Shown piece by piece: positions 9,195 to 19,576 of a stretch of DNA of 64,000 nt. The DNA comes from CAVRQM01 sp963732775. Lineage in GTDB: Bacteria; Pseudomonadota; Alphaproteobacteria; Acetobacterales; Acetobacteraceae. The first letter of the stretch is position 1, and each line of letters starts with the position of its first letter. A model generated the notes under the pieces. It did not search any database. It saw nothing but the letters and a program-made list of their open reading frames with translations, and was not told the DNA's origin. The translations under genes were made by a program, and so were the position numbers. Where the stretch lies: NCBI GenBank assembly GCA_963732775.1, contig CAVTAR010000001.1, positions 434,001-498,000 of the forward strand. Reading direction: 5' to 3'.

Positions 9195-11967
9195 CTACTG
9201 CCCCAGCCGTTCCAGCAGCGCCGGCACGTGTACCTGGTCGCCCTTGTAGTTGCCGGTCAGCGTGTACATCACGAGGTTGACACCGAAACGATAGGCCAGG
9301 GTGCGCTGGCGTTCGCCGCCGGGCAGGGTGGCATACGGATGCCGCCCGTTGGCATCCACCGCCCACGCCGCGGCCCAGTCGAGGCCGCCCACCACCAGCG
9401 GGCTCACGCTGTCGTTGCTGCGGTCCTCGTCGCGCGCCACCCAGACCGTGCTCGCCGGCATAGCGGCCGGGGAAGTCGCTCAGCAGGTAGAAGGCGCGCG
9501 CCAGCACGTGCTGGCCGGTCAGCGGCGCCAGCGGCGGCACCACGAGCCCGGAGCCGCCGCCGCGCAGCAGCCCCGCCAATACGTCGCGCCCGGCCGCACG
9601 CCCGGCCGCGGCCCCGCCGCCGCTCGCCGCGTCCTGGGCGTCGCGGGTGTCGATCAGCATGATGCCGCCATGGGCCATGAACGTATTCAGCGCCGCCACC
9701 GTGGCGGCGTCCGGTGCCGCCGCGTCGATGGCGACCGGCCAGTACAGCAGCGGGTAGAAGCTGAGGTCGTCCTGCCCCGGCGTGACCGCCGCGGGCTCCG
9801 CCAGCACCGCGGCGGTGCGGGCGTTGACGTAGGCGGACAGCCCGGCCAGGCCGGCGCGCGCCAGGCCGTCAAGCGCCGGGTCGCCCGAGACCACGTAGGC
9901 GAGCCGGACCGCGAGCGCCGGGTTCGGCTCGGCTGGCTCCACCGCCCCCGCGCCAGGCGCGCCGCCGCACAGCGCGACCCCGACCAGCGCCGCCGCGATC
10001 GCCCGCCGCCACAGCCCGCGCAGCGCCAGCGAGGCCAGCAGGTCGGCCGCGAGCAGGCAGGCGGCCAGCGCCAGCAGCCAGGCGCCGAGGTCGATCCCGG
10101 GCGCGGCGGCGGCGACGTCCTCCACCCCGGCGCCCGCAATCGCCGGGGCGCGCTCGGGGGCGTCCAGGTGGGCTGCGAGGTTCAGCGCCCGCCGGTCCGC
10201 CTCCGGGCCGTACAGGCCGGGCGGGTGCGCCACGGACGCGGCGGCGGCGGCGAACGCGCCGGCGGCGATCGGCAGGGCGGTCGCTGGCGGCTGGCCGAGC
10301 TCGCCGCTGCCGTCGAGCGTCGCGGCCGGGGCGAGCGGCTGCCCGCCGGCCTCGCCCGCCGTCGAGCCGACCCCGGCGGACAGCGCCACGATGCGCCGCA
10401 GCATGTCCACGAACAGCCCCGACAACGGCAGGTTCGACCAGTCGGCGTTGGCGGTGACGTGGAACAGCACCACCCGGCCCTGGCCGAGCCGGCGCTGCGT
10501 CACCAGCGGCGTGCCGTCGGCAAGGCTCGCCCAGGTGGCCGAGGCGACGTCCCCGGCCGGGTCCGCCAGCACCTGGCGGGCGATGCGCACGTCGTCCGGG
10601 ATGGCCAGGCCGCGGAACGGCGAGCCCTCGGCGAACGGCGCGAGGCGGGCCGGCTCGGTCCAGGACAGCGCGCCGCCCAGCTCGCGCTCGTAGCCGAGCA
10701 GCGGCACCGGCAGCAGCGGGTCGGCGTCGGCGGCAGCGACGGTGCCGGCCGCGCCGGCCTCCTGCGCCGTCGCCGGGCCGGCAAAGCGCAGCAGCAGGCC
10801 GCCCTGCTCGACCCAGCGGCGCAGCCGCTCGCTGTCCGGGTCGGCCGCCGACAGCGCATGGTCGGCCAGCACCAGCACCGACAGCGGCCGGCCGAGCAGC
10901 GTGTCGAGTTCGGCCTCGCGGATCGCCGCATAGGGCGCCAGCGCGCGCCGCACGTAGTACGCCGCCCCGCTCAGCGGCGTGTCGGCCGCCTGGTCGCCGG
11001 CGAGCAGGCCCACCGGGCGCCGCCGGTATCCCTCGTCCAGCAGGAAGGTCCCGCCGGCGCCCGCCACACCGCCGCCGGCCGGGGCCAGCGACAGCCGCTC
11101 CACCTGGTTGCGCAGTTCCGTCGGCAGCGCCAGCAGCGCCGCGCCCTGGCCCTCGCCGGCGGCGACCGCGACCTGCACGCGCGCGACGGTGCGGCCGTCG
11201 CCGGAGCGGGCCAGCACGTCGATGCGGGTCGGCGTCGGCCGCGGCGCCTGGGCCACGTGCAGCCGCAGCGCCTCGGCCTCGGCGGTGGGGGCCAGCAGCA
11301 CCTGGCCCGGCGGATCGGCCGCCGCCAGCACCAGCACCGGGCCGCTCGCCCGCAGCGCCGCGGCGAAGCCGGGCCAGCCGCCGCCGTCGGTCAGCCCGTC
11401 GGCCAGCAGCACCGCGCCGCCCTGGGTGTGGCCCGCGTCGGCCCAAACCCGCAGCGCCGCCGTGGCCGCAGCCCGGTCCGCCGGATAGGGCTTCGGACGC
11501 AGCACGGCCAGGCGCGCGCGCAGCTCGGCCGGCGGCATCGCGGCGCTCGCGGCCATGGCCGTGCCGTCGCCGGGCGGCGCGGTGGCGAGCAGCGCCACGG
11601 TCCGCCCCTCGCGCTCGGCGCGGCGCAGCACGTCCTCGGCCGCTCGCGTGCGCACGCCCCAGTCGGCCGCGGCGGCCCAGCCGTCGTCGACCACCAGCAG
11701 CAGCGGCCCGCGCCCGGGCAGCCTGCCGCCGCCCTGCAGCGTCGGGCCGGCGAGCCCCAGGATCACCAGCGCCGCCGCCGCGACGCGCAGCGCCAGCACC
11801 CAGGGCGGGGTGCGCTGCGCGGTCTGCTGCGTGGCGTCGAGCCCGAGCAGCAGCCGCACCGCCGGGAACTCCAGCAGGCGCGGCGCCGGCGGCACCACCC
11901 GCAGCAGCCACCACAGCAGCGGCAGCGCCACCAGCGCCAGCAGCAGCCAGGGCGCTGCGAAGGTCAT
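9195..11967 (-). CDS. DUF4159 domain protein with N-terminal double-transmembrane BatA-like domain (one frameshift)
   Basis: The protein begins MTFAAPWLLLALVALPLLWWLL, the N-terminal 'double-transmembrane' domain found in BatA-type proteins. It is followed by a second helix (LALRVAAAALVILGLAGP) and a VWA-like stretch with LLLVVDDGW. A long middle part includes PLSVLVLADHAL and WVEQGGLLLRF, then another membrane helix. The C-terminal DUF4159 domain reads LAYVVSGDP, FYPLLYWPV and FMAHGGIMLIDTRD. A one-base insertion near 9460 breaks the frame; reading on gives STVWVARDEDRSNDSVSPLV and VMYTLTGNYKGDQVHVPALLERLGQ to the stop at 9195. The restored length is about 924 residues. It sits between DUF58 and the large membrane protein in one minus-strand operon. 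Biochemical role unknown. Confidence 0.8.
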
Positions 11968-12006
11968 GCGGTGGTCGAAATCATGCGGTGGCCGGCAGCG
12001 CGAGCG

Positions 12007-12905
12007 TCACCGCGCGACACTGCGGTGGGCGAGCGCCGAATACAACGCCAGCAGCGCACCGACCGCCGGCTGGTCGGTGCGGTGCACCGAGAAGGTCAGC
12101 CCGGCGCCGTGGCACAGCGCGGCGATGCCGGCCTGGTGCTCGGCGAGCCGCCCGGCATAGGCGCCGCGGATGCCCTCCGCCCGGCCGACCAGCGCCGATG
12201 GCGCCGCGTCGCCGGTGCCCCGGAAGCGCACCCGCCCGGTGTACGGCAGCTCCACCTCCGCCGGGTCCAGCACCTGCAGCACGTGCCCGGTCGGCTCGCG
12301 GTCGGCGAGGCTCGCGATGGCCGAGCGGATCACCTCGATCGGCTCCAGCCAGTCGCCGATCAGCACCACGCAGCCGTGCCGCGGCACCCGCGTGAGCGCG
12401 GGGATGTCGGCGTGGCCCGTGTCCTCGTCGCCGAGCCCGGCGGCCAGGCGCGGCAGCCCGGCCAGCGTCATCACCTCGACCGGCCGCGCGCCCAGCAGGC
12501 GCACCCGCTCGCCGGCGCGCAGCAGCATCGAGGCCAGCGCCAGCAGCAGCAGGTCCGCGCGCTCCACCTTGCGCGGCAGGCCGGCCAGGCTGCGCCACCG
12601 CATCCCGGCGCCCGCGCCACGCCAGAGCAGCACGGTCTGCGCCGCCTCCCACTCGGTCTGGCGCACGAAATGCGCCCCCTCGGAGCGGGCCGAGCGGCGC
12701 CAGTCGATGCGCGCCGCCCCCTCGCCGGGCAGCAGCGGGCGGAACTGCCAGAAGCTGTCGCCCTGGCCGACCCGCCGCCGGCCATGCAGCCCCTGCGTGA
12801 CCGTGGCCGCCACCCGCTCGGCCGCGACCAGCAGCGGCGGCAGGTGGGCGCCCAGCGCCCGCGCCGCGGCCGCATGCTGGTCGGCGGCGGCGGCCGGCGG
12901 CGGCG

Positions 12906-12909
<4 letters not shown>
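12007..12909 (-). CDS. DUF58 domain-containing protein
   Basis: This is a 300-residue protein with the DUF58 core: RRRVGQGDSFWQFRPLLPGE, IDWRRSARSEGAHFVRQTEWE and a VWA-like C-terminal half with HGCVVLIGDWLEP and GHVLQVLDPAEVELPY. DUF58 proteins are regularly paired with MoxR-type AAA ATPases and are thought to help insert cofactors or assemble envelope protein complexes; the client here is unknown. The start ATG (12909) overlaps the TGA of the moxR gene by four bases (ATGA), and the DUF4159 gene follows after about 39 bases, so the cluster is almost certainly one transcript. It lacks the N-terminal membrane helices some DUF58 proteins carry. Confidence 0.85.
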
Positions 12910-13928
<1,019 letters not shown>

Positions 13929-14110
13929 CGTCGCAGTGTTCCACGCGCAGGCAGGGGGGAAAAGCCGGCCGGAGCTTCGCCGACGTGAAAGGTGGCGGCG
14001 GCGCTTCTGTCGGCGGACCCGCCTCCCTATATCGCGACCAGCATGTGGTGCGTCGTCCGGAGCTGGCGAGTGCCGGCACCGCTGAGCGCGCTGACGATGG
14101 AGGCTGCACC

Positions 14111-14896
14111 GTGAATCAGGTCGTGCACAGGGCGGCGCTGAAACCGGAACTCGTCCGCGCCGCCTATCCGCCCCGCCTGATCCATGACGCCCTGATACAC
14201 GATGCCATCCGCCCGACGGATCGGCCGACGGACCGCCCGACGGATCGCCCGATGGAATGCCGGCCGCCGCCCGCCACCCAGCACCCGCGCCCGCCGGCCC
14301 GCGAGTGCGGCGAGCTGCCGTTCCTGATCCGTCGCGACGGCACCTGGCTGTATCGGGGCAGCCCGATCCGCCGCAAGGAGATGGTCTGCCTGTTCGCCTC
14401 GGTGCTGAAGCGGGCCGAGGACGGCGGCTACTGGCTCGAGACGCCGGCGGAGCGTGGCCGCATCGAGGTCGAGGACACCCCGTTCCTGGCCGTCGAACTC
14501 GACTGGAGCGGCTGCGGCCGCCAGCAATGCCTGAGCTTCCGCACCAACATCGACCAGCTCGTCACCGCCGACCGCGAGCACCCCATCCGCGTCGCGCACG
14601 ACCTGCTGACCTGCGACCCCACGCCCTACCTGCGGGTGCGCGCCGGGGCGGGCCGCTTCCCGGTCGAGGCGCGGATCAACCGCGCGACCTACTACGAGCT
14701 GGTAGCGCTGGCCGAGCCGATGTTCTGGCAAGGCCGGCAATGCCTCGGCGTGTGGAGCTGCGGCACGTTCTTCCCGCTGGGCGACCTGCCCACGCAGGAC
14801 GACCTGCCCACGCAGGACGGTGGCGCGGACAGTGGCGCGGACGGTGGCGCAACGGCGGACGCGGCAGCGGTCGGGGACGACCCGGCGTCCGGTTGA
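14111..14896 (+). CDS. DUF1285 domain-containing protein
   Basis: The conserved domain covers ELPFLIRRDGTWLYRGSPI, RRKEMVCLFASVLKRAEDG and GYWLETPAERGRIEVEDTPF. It then runs through FRTNIDQLVTADREHPI and YYELVALAEPMFW to VWSCGTFFPLG, as in DUF1285 proteins of unknown function. I chose GTG 14111 because GGAGG sits 7 bases upstream (14099-14103); ATG 14252 is a possible inner start. Both ends are repetitive: an N-terminal DRPTDRPTDRP run (14214-14253), and a C-terminal tail with an 18-bp direct repeat coding DLPTQD twice (14783-14818) followed by three 12-bp units (14819-14854). It is the first gene of a tightly overlapped plus-strand operon with Nudix, DUF6111 and cca. Confidence 0.8.
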   Translation: MNQVVHRAALKPELVRAAYPPRLIHDALIHDAIRPTDRPTDRPTDRPMECRPPPATQHPRPPARECGELPFLIRRDGTWLYRGSPIRRKEMVCLFASVLKRAEDGGYWLETPAERGRIEVEDTPFLAVELDWSGCGRQQCLSFRTNIDQLVTADREHPIRVAHDLLTCDPTPYLRVRAGAGRFPVEARINRATYYELVALAEPMFWQGRQCLGVWSCGTFFPLGDLPTQDDLPTQDGGADSGADGGATADAAAVGDDPASG

Positions 14897-15531
14897 ACGC
14901 GGTCCCGCACGACCCCGACCGGCTGCGACGGCTGCTCCGCACCGCCGCCGCTCCCTACGCCGATGCGGCCGCCGCAGGGTCGCGGCGGAGCGATCGCCCG
15001 GCCGGTGCGCTGGTCGCCGCCGCGGTGCTGGTGCCCGTGGTGTTCGGCGCCACCCCTGGCGTGCTGCTGACCCGGCGTTGCGCCCACCTGTCGTCCCACG
15101 CCGGCCAGGTGAGCCTGCCGGGCGGCCGGATCGACCCGCGCGACAGCGGGCCCGAGGCGGCGGCACTCCGCGAGGCGCAGGAGGAGATCGACCTCGACCC
15201 CGCGCGCGTGGAGATCATCGGCCGGCTGCGCGACCACATCACCACCAGCGGCTTCCGCGTCACCCCCGTGGTCGGCCTGCTGCCGCCCGGCGTGGCGCTC
15301 GACGCGCTGGCGTTGCGGCCGTCGGCGGCCGAGGTGGACGCGGTGTTCGAGCTGCCGCTGGCGGTGCTGCTCGACCCCGCCGCGCCGCAGCGTCGCTCGG
15401 TCACGGTCGCCGGCACCGCGCGGGAGTTCTGGGTGTGGCCGCACCCGCAGCACTACATCTGGGGCGCGACGGCGGCCATCCTGGTCGATCTCGCGCAGCG
15501 GCTGCGGGGGGCGCTGCCGTGCTCCGGCTGA
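14893..15531 (+). CDS. Nudix hydrolase, CoA pyrophosphatase (NudL-like)
   Basis: This is a 212-residue protein with the Nudix box from about residue 77: GGRIDPRDSGPEAAALREAQ followed by EEIDL. It is preceded by LSSHAGQVSLPGG, a form typical of the UPF0035/NudL coenzyme A pyrophosphatase group, which cleave CoA into 4'-phosphopantetheine and 3',5'-ADP. The two metal-binding glutamates of the REAQEE motif are present. The best start is TTG 14893, whose TTGA overlaps the DUF1285 stop; it gives LNAVPHDPDRLRRLL, a natural N-terminal helix. The 3' end overlaps the GTG of the DUF6111 gene by 13 bases, so translation is coupled throughout. Confidence 0.85.
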   Translation: MNAVPHDPDRLRRLLRTAAAPYADAAAAGSRRSDRPAGALVAAAVLVPVVFGATPGVLLTRRCAHLSSHAGQVSLPGGRIDPRDSGPEAAALREAQEEIDLDPARVEIIGRLRDHITTSGFRVTPVVGLLPPGVALDALALRPSAAEVDAVFELPLAVLLDPAAPQRRSVTVAGTAREFWVWPHPQHYIWGATAAILVDLAQRLRGALPCSG

Positions 15532-15749
15532 GCGAGGTGGCGCTGTTCATGGCGCCGTTCGCGCTGGCCGCCTCCTGGTGGCTGCTCGGTACCCGCGGGC
15601 GCGCCTTCCTGTGGACGGCGGTGGGCGTGCTGGTGGTGCTCGCGGCCGCGACGGCGTGGTTCGGCCTGGGCGGCGCGCTGCCGCGCGGCCACGCCTACGT
15701 GCCGGCCCGGCTCGATGGCGGTCACATCGTCGCGGGGCACGGGGCATGA
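15519..15749 (+). CDS. DUF6111 small membrane protein
   Basis: This is a 76-residue protein starting at GTG 15519 inside the end of the Nudix gene. It has two membrane helices: LFMAPFALAASWWLLGT and FLWTAVGVLVVLAAATAWFGL. It ends with the conserved tail AYVPARLDGGHIVAGHGA, which identifies the DUF6111 family seen next to cca in Acetobacteraceae and relatives. No function is known. The stop overlaps the cca start as ATGA. The order Nudix–DUF6111–cca is a good taxonomic marker for the window. Confidence 0.8.
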   Translation: MLRLSEVALFMAPFALAASWWLLGTRGRAFLWTAVGVLVVLAAATAWFGLGGALPRGHAYVPARLDGGHIVAGHGA

Positions 15750-17221
15750 AGGACGCACTCGCAGCGTTGCTGCGCGACGCGGCGCTGCGCCCGGTGTGGG
15801 ACGCGCTGCCCGAGGCCCGCGTGGTCGGCGGCGCGGTGCGTGACGCGCTGATCGGGCGTCCCGTGGCCGACATCGACCTCGCCACGCCGCGCCTGCCGGC
15901 CGAGACGATGGCCGCCCTGAACGCCGCCGGGCTGCGCGCGGTCCCCACCGGGATCGAGCACGGCACCGTCACCGCGCTGTCCGACGGGCGCGCCTTCGAG
16001 GTGACGACGCTGCGCCGCGACGTCGCCACCGACGGGCGGCACGCGACCGTCGCCTTCACCGACGACTGGCAGGCCGACGCGGCGCGGCGCGACCTGACGT
16101 TCAATGCGATGTCGCTCGACCGCGGCGGCGTGGTCGCGGATTTCTTCGACGGCCGCGCCGATCTCGCGGCCGGGCGGGTGCGCTTCGTCGGCGACCCCGC
16201 GACCCGCATCGCCGAGGATTACCTCCGCGTGCTGCGCTACTTCCGGTTCCTCGCGCGCTACGGGCGGGAGGCGCCCGAGCCGAGCACCCTGGCGGCGCTG
16301 CGAGACGGCGTGCCCGGCCTCGCGCGCCTGTCGCCGGAGCGGGTCTGGAGCGAGCTGAAGCGCATCCTGCTCGCGCCCGATCCGGTGCCGGCGCTGCGGC
16401 TGATGCGCGAGCTGGGCGTGCTGGCCGCGGCCTTGCCGGAAGCGGCCTCGATTGACGCGCTGGAGCGGCTGGTCGGCGCGGCCGCGCCGGCCGATCCGCT
16501 GCTGCGCATGGCGGCCTTGATCGGGACCGAGCCACTGAGACTGCTCGAGCTGCAGATGCGGCTGAGGCTCTCCGGCGCGGAGGCCGAACGTCTGGCAGCT
16601 CTCACCGCCCCGCAACCGGAACTGCGGGAGCCTGCGAGCGATGGCCGGTTGCGCTCCGCCGTGGCTCGACTCGGCCGGGAGACGGTGCTGGATCGCCTCT
16701 GGCTCGCAGGCTCCTCTCCGAAACTGCGAGAGCGGGTCGGCATGATGCCGCGTCCGGTCTTTCCCCTCAGGGGCCGTGACTTGGTCGAGTTGGGGATGCA
16801 GCCGGGCGCCGGGATCGGTGAGACGCTCCAGGAACTGGAGGGCATCTGGCACGACGGAGGCTGCGTCGCCTCGCGCGAGGCGTTGCTGGCAAGGCTCCCG
16901 GACGCAGCGGCACGAACCGGCGGCGGTGAGGCACCAGCGGGCGGCCGGGAGCTGGCGGGCCGCCGTGAGTGGGATTACCCTGTGCGCATGGACACGATGA
17001 ACCCCAAGACCACGATGGACGCCGAGACAGGGTACCCGCCGCGCCCCGAGACCGAGACCGTGGCCGAGCGGCAGGCCCGGATCGCCTGGGAGGCCGAGCG
17101 CATTGCCGAAGCCCGGGCGTCCGTGGCCGCCGGTCGTGTGGTGTCCTCGGAGCAGGTCGACGCCTGGATCAACAGTCTCGGGACCGAGCACGAGCTCCCC
17201 GTGCCACGCTCCGGCCGCTGA
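15746..17221 (+). CDS. cca: CCA tRNA nucleotidyltransferase, frame fused at its 3' end to an antitoxin
   Basis: The enzyme adds or repairs the 3' CCA of tRNAs. The class II motifs are clear: VVGGAVRDALIGRPVADIDLAT (residues 26-47, nucleotidyl-transfer aspartates DID), RRDLTFNAMSLD (about 115) and GDPATRIAEDYLRVLRYFRF. The usual C-terminal domain follows, to about residue 395 (SREALLARLPD). No stop codon occurs there: the same frame runs through a Gly/Ala/Arg linker into the 78-residue antitoxin beginning at Met 415 (base 16988), giving 491 residues. The C-terminal third uses CTC, AGG and CGA codons more than the first part, hinting that it was acquired together with the toxin–antitoxin pair (inference). 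The start ATGA overlaps DUF6111. Confidence 0.88.
   Translation: MKDALAALLRDAALRPVWDALPEARVVGGAVRDALIGRPVADIDLATPRLPAETMAALNAAGLRAVPTGIEHGTVTALSDGRAFEVTTLRRDVATDGRHATVAFTDDWQADAARRDLTFNAMSLDRGGVVADFFDGRADLAAGRVRFVGDPATRIAEDYLRVLRYFRFLARYGREAPEPSTLAALRDGVPGLARLSPERVWSELKRILLAPDPVPALRLMRELGVLAAALPEAASIDALERLVGAAAPADPLLRMAALIGTEPLRLLELQMRLRLSGAEAERLAALTAPQPELREPASDGRLRSAVARLGRETVLDRLWLAGSSPKLRERVGMMPRPVFPLRGRDLVELGMQPGAGIGETLQELEGIWHDGGCVASREALLARLPDAAARTGGGEAPAGGRELAGRREWDYPVRMDTMNPKTTMDAETGYPPRPETETVAERQARIAWEAERIAEARASVAAGRVVSSEQVDAWINSLGTEHELPVPRSGR
16988..17221 (+). CDS. Antitoxin of a ParE/RelE-type module (internal start inside the cca frame)
   Basis: From ATG 16988 (MDTMNPKTT) the last 77 residues of the cca frame read like a free-standing antitoxin: TVAERQARIAWEAERIAEARASV, then GRVVSSEQVDAWINSLGTE and the Pro-rich end ELPVPRSGR. 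Short proteins with this 'helix – WI-S-GT – basic tail' pattern are encoded directly before ParE/RelE toxins in many alphaproteobacteria. The toxin gene begins 20 bases later, as expected. No good ribosome site is obvious before 16988, so the antitoxin might be made from an internal start, as a fusion with the CCA enzyme, or both. Confidence 0.65.
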   Translation: MDTMNPKTTMDAETGYPPRPETETVAERQARIAWEAERIAEARASVAAGRVVSSEQVDAWINSLGTEHELPVPRSGR

Positions 17222-17241
17222 GCGGCTGAGCCGGCCGGAGC

Positions 17242-17553
17242 GTGCCGAGGAGGCTCGACTACGCCGAGGACGCGGCCGACGACCTTGAGGCGATCCGGCA
17301 CTGGCTGACCCAGCCCGGTGCCGGCCCGGCCGCTCTGGGCCGGCTCAAGGCGGTGCGGGCCTCGATTCGCCGGCTGGGCCGGCATCCCTGCCTCTACCCG
17401 GTCGGCGACCAGCCCGGCGTGCGCGAGTTGCCCTGCCCGCATGGCTATCGGGCGTTCTACGAGGTCCGACCCGACACCGGCCGGAACCGGACCGCCGGCG
17501 ATGTGACGGTGCTCCGGGTGTTCGGTCCAGGCCAGGACCGCCGCGGCCTCTGA
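17242..17553 (+). CDS. Type II toxin, RelE/ParE family
   Basis: This is a 103-residue protein from GTG 17242. It starts PRRLDYAEDAADDLEAIRHWL, the usual first strand and helix of the ParE/RelE fold. It continues with ALGRLKAVRASIRRLGRHP, VRELPCPHGYRAFYEV and the closing strand VTVLRVFGPGQDRRG. These toxins poison DNA gyrase (ParE) or cleave ribosome-bound mRNA (RelE); the sequence alone does not decide which. It follows the antitoxin by 20 bases in the same direction and is followed by a hairpin, so the pair is transcribed with, or from within, the cca operon. Confidence 0.85.
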   Translation: MPRRLDYAEDAADDLEAIRHWLTQPGAGPAALGRLKAVRASIRRLGRHPCLYPVGDQPGVRELPCPHGYRAFYEVRPDTGRNRTAGDVTVLRVFGPGQDRRGL

Positions 17554-17596
17554 TCCCACGGCCACCGACCGGTCGTCTCGGACAGGGCCGGGGTGC

Positions 17597-17614
17597 GGGG
17601 GCTTCGAGACCCCC
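17597..17614 (+). terminator. Hairpin after the toxin gene
   Basis: The stem GGGGGCT (17597-17603) pairs with AG-A-CCCCC (17607-17614) around a TCG loop, with one bulged A. It lies 43 bases after the toxin stop and ahead of the ABC exporter gene. There is no T-tract; terminator role inferred. Confidence 0.35.
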
Positions 17615-17654
17615 CCTCAATACTTCGCCCGGTGGTATGATACGAAGGCCGCCG

Positions 17655-19424
17655 ATGGACGCCCTCGCCGATCCCCACCTGCCCGCCGAGCACGACAACA
17701 GCGGCCGCCTGATCCGCCGGCTGTGGCGCGAGCACATCCGCCGCCACCGGCTGAAGCTCGGCCTCGTGGTCGCCACCACGCTGCTGATGGCCGGCACGCA
17801 GGCGCTGTACCCGCTGCTGATCGACCGCGCCATCGAGCTGTTCGAGCGGCGCGACGAGCGCATCCTCTATCAGGTCCCGGCCCTGGTGGTCAGCGTCACC
17901 GCGGTCAAGGCGGCCGCGCAGTACTTCCAGAACGTGCTGGTGCAGCAGGTCGTGCTGCTGGTGATCCGCGAGCTGCAGGCGCGGATGTTCGCGCACCTCA
18001 CCACCACCGACCTCGCCCGCGTCGAGCGCGAGGCGCCGGCGGCGCTGGCGGCGCGCTTCACCACCGACGCCGCGATCATCCGCGAGGCACTGACCCGGGC
18101 GGTCAACGGCCTCGCCGATGCCGTGACCCTGATCGGCCTGGTCGCCTCGATGCTGTGGCTCGACTGGGAGCTGAGCCTGGTCGCCGCGGTGCTGTACCCG
18201 CTGGCCGGCCTGCCGATCCAGCGCATCGGCCGGCGCATCCGCCGCGCCTCGGGCGGCATGCAGGAGCGCATGGGCGAGGCCGCCGCCTTGCTGAACGAGA
18301 GCTTCGCCCAGGCCCGGCAGGTCCGGGCTTGGCGGCTCGAAGGTCGCGAGATCGCCCGCGCCGACGCCTCGTTCCGCCAGCTGTATCGAGCGCTGCTGAC
18401 GATGGGCCGCTCGCGGGCGCGCATCGACCCGCTGCTGGAGGTGCTGGGCGGTGCCGCGGTGGCCGCGGTGATCGGCTTCGCCGGCTGGCGCGCGGCCATG
18501 GGCGGCAGCACGCTCGGCAGCTTCACCGGGTTCGTCACCGCCCTGCTGATCGCCGCCCGCCCGCTGCGCGCCCTGGGCAGCCTGAACGCCGCCTTGCAGG
18601 AGGGGCTGGCCGGCCTGTCGCGCGTGTTCGCGGTCGTCGACGAGCCCGCCCGCGTGGTCGACCGGCCGGCGGCGCGCGCGCTGCCGCCGGGCGGCGGCGA
18701 GGTGGTGTTCGACGACGTGTCGTTCCGCTACCCCGACGGCCGCTTCGGCCTGCGCGGGCTGAGCCTCGTCGCCTCGCCGGGCCTGACCGTGGCGCTGGTC
18801 GGCCCCTCGGGCGGCGGCAAGTCCACGGCGCTGTCGCTGATCCCGCGCCTGCACGACGTGGGCGGGGGCGCGGTGCGGATCGACGGCGCGGACGTGCGCG
18901 AGGTGTCGCTGGCGAGCCTGCGGTCGGCCATCGCCTATGTCGGCCAGGACGCGCCGCTGTTCGACACCAGCGTCGCCGAGAACATCCGCCTCGGCCGCGA
19001 GGGTGCGACCGACGCCGAGGTGCGCGCGGCGGCCGAAGCGGCGGCGGCGGCGGACTTCATCGACCGCCTGCCGCGCGGCATGGACACCCCGGTCGGCACC
19101 GGCGGGCAGCGCCTGTCCGGCGGCCAGCGGCAGCGCGTGGCGCTCGCCCGGGCGTTGCTCGCGGGTGCCCGGATCCTGCTGCTGGACGAGGCCACCAGCG
19201 CGCTCGACGCCGAGAGCGAGCAGGCGGTGCAGCGGGCGCTGGCCGTGCTGCGGCGCGGGCGGACCACCATCGTCGTCGCCCACCGGCTGTCCACGGTGCG
19301 CGACGCCGACCTCGTGGTGGTGCTGGACGACGGCCGGGCGGTGGAACGCGGCACCCATGCCGGGCTGCTCGCCGCCGACGCGCTGTACGCCCGGCTCGTG
19401 CGCACCCAGAGCCTGCTCGCCTGA
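17655..19424 (+). CDS. ABC transporter, fused permease–ATPase exporter (MsbA/LmrA-like)
   Basis: This is a 589-residue half-transporter. The N-terminal part has about six membrane helices, including LKLGLVVATTLLMAGTQALY and LIGLVASMLWLDWELSLVAAVLY. The ATPase part has Walker A GPSGGGKST (about residue 384), the Q-loop YVGQDAPLFD, signature LSGGQRQRVALARALL (about 485), Walker B ILLLDEATSALD and the H-loop VVAHRLS. As a homodimer it would export lipids or drugs across the inner membrane. ATG 17655 has GAAGG 6 bases upstream. An ATG at 17637 lies within a TATGAT sequence that could instead be a −10 element, though I found no good −35. The substrate is not inferable. Confidence 0.9.
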   Translation: MDALADPHLPAEHDNSGRLIRRLWREHIRRHRLKLGLVVATTLLMAGTQALYPLLIDRAIELFERRDERILYQVPALVVSVTAVKAAAQYFQNVLVQQVVLLVIRELQARMFAHLTTTDLARVEREAPAALAARFTTDAAIIREALTRAVNGLADAVTLIGLVASMLWLDWELSLVAAVLYPLAGLPIQRIGRRIRRASGGMQERMGEAAALLNESFAQARQVRAWRLEGREIARADASFRQLYRALLTMGRSRARIDPLLEVLGGAAVAAVIGFAGWRAAMGGSTLGSFTGFVTALLIAARPLRALGSLNAALQEGLAGLSRVFAVVDEPARVVDRPAARALPPGGGEVVFDDVSFRYPDGRFGLRGLSLVASPGLTVALVGPSGGGKSTALSLIPRLHDVGGGAVRIDGADVREVSLASLRSAIAYVGQDAPLFDTSVAENIRLGREGATDAEVRAAAEAAAAADFIDRLPRGMDTPVGTGGQRLSGGQRQRVALARALLAGARILLLDEATSALDAESEQAVQRALAVLRRGRTTIVVAHRLSTVRDADLVVVLDDGRAVERGTHAGLLAADALYARLVRTQSLLA

Positions 19425-19576
19425 ACACGCGCCGCGCGGGCAGACGAGAGCTCATTCATAGGCTCGCGTTATATGCGCCAGAACGCCGGGCGCGGTTATG
19501 GCCGCGGCAACGAGTGCCCAATTCCCTGATCGTGACGGGAGGAATGGTTTCTCCCCCACGAACGAGGACTACGACG

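Noticed and set aside
13929..14110. Operator or riboswitch in the moxR/DUF1285 divergent gap
   Set aside because: No convincing inverted repeat or conserved element could be seen beyond the DUF1285 ribosome site.
17636..17641. TATGAT as a promoter −10 element for the ABC exporter
   Set aside because: No acceptable −35 is found at 16-18 bases upstream, and a −10 only 14 bases before the start codon would leave almost no leader. Kept only as a remark in the gene entry.
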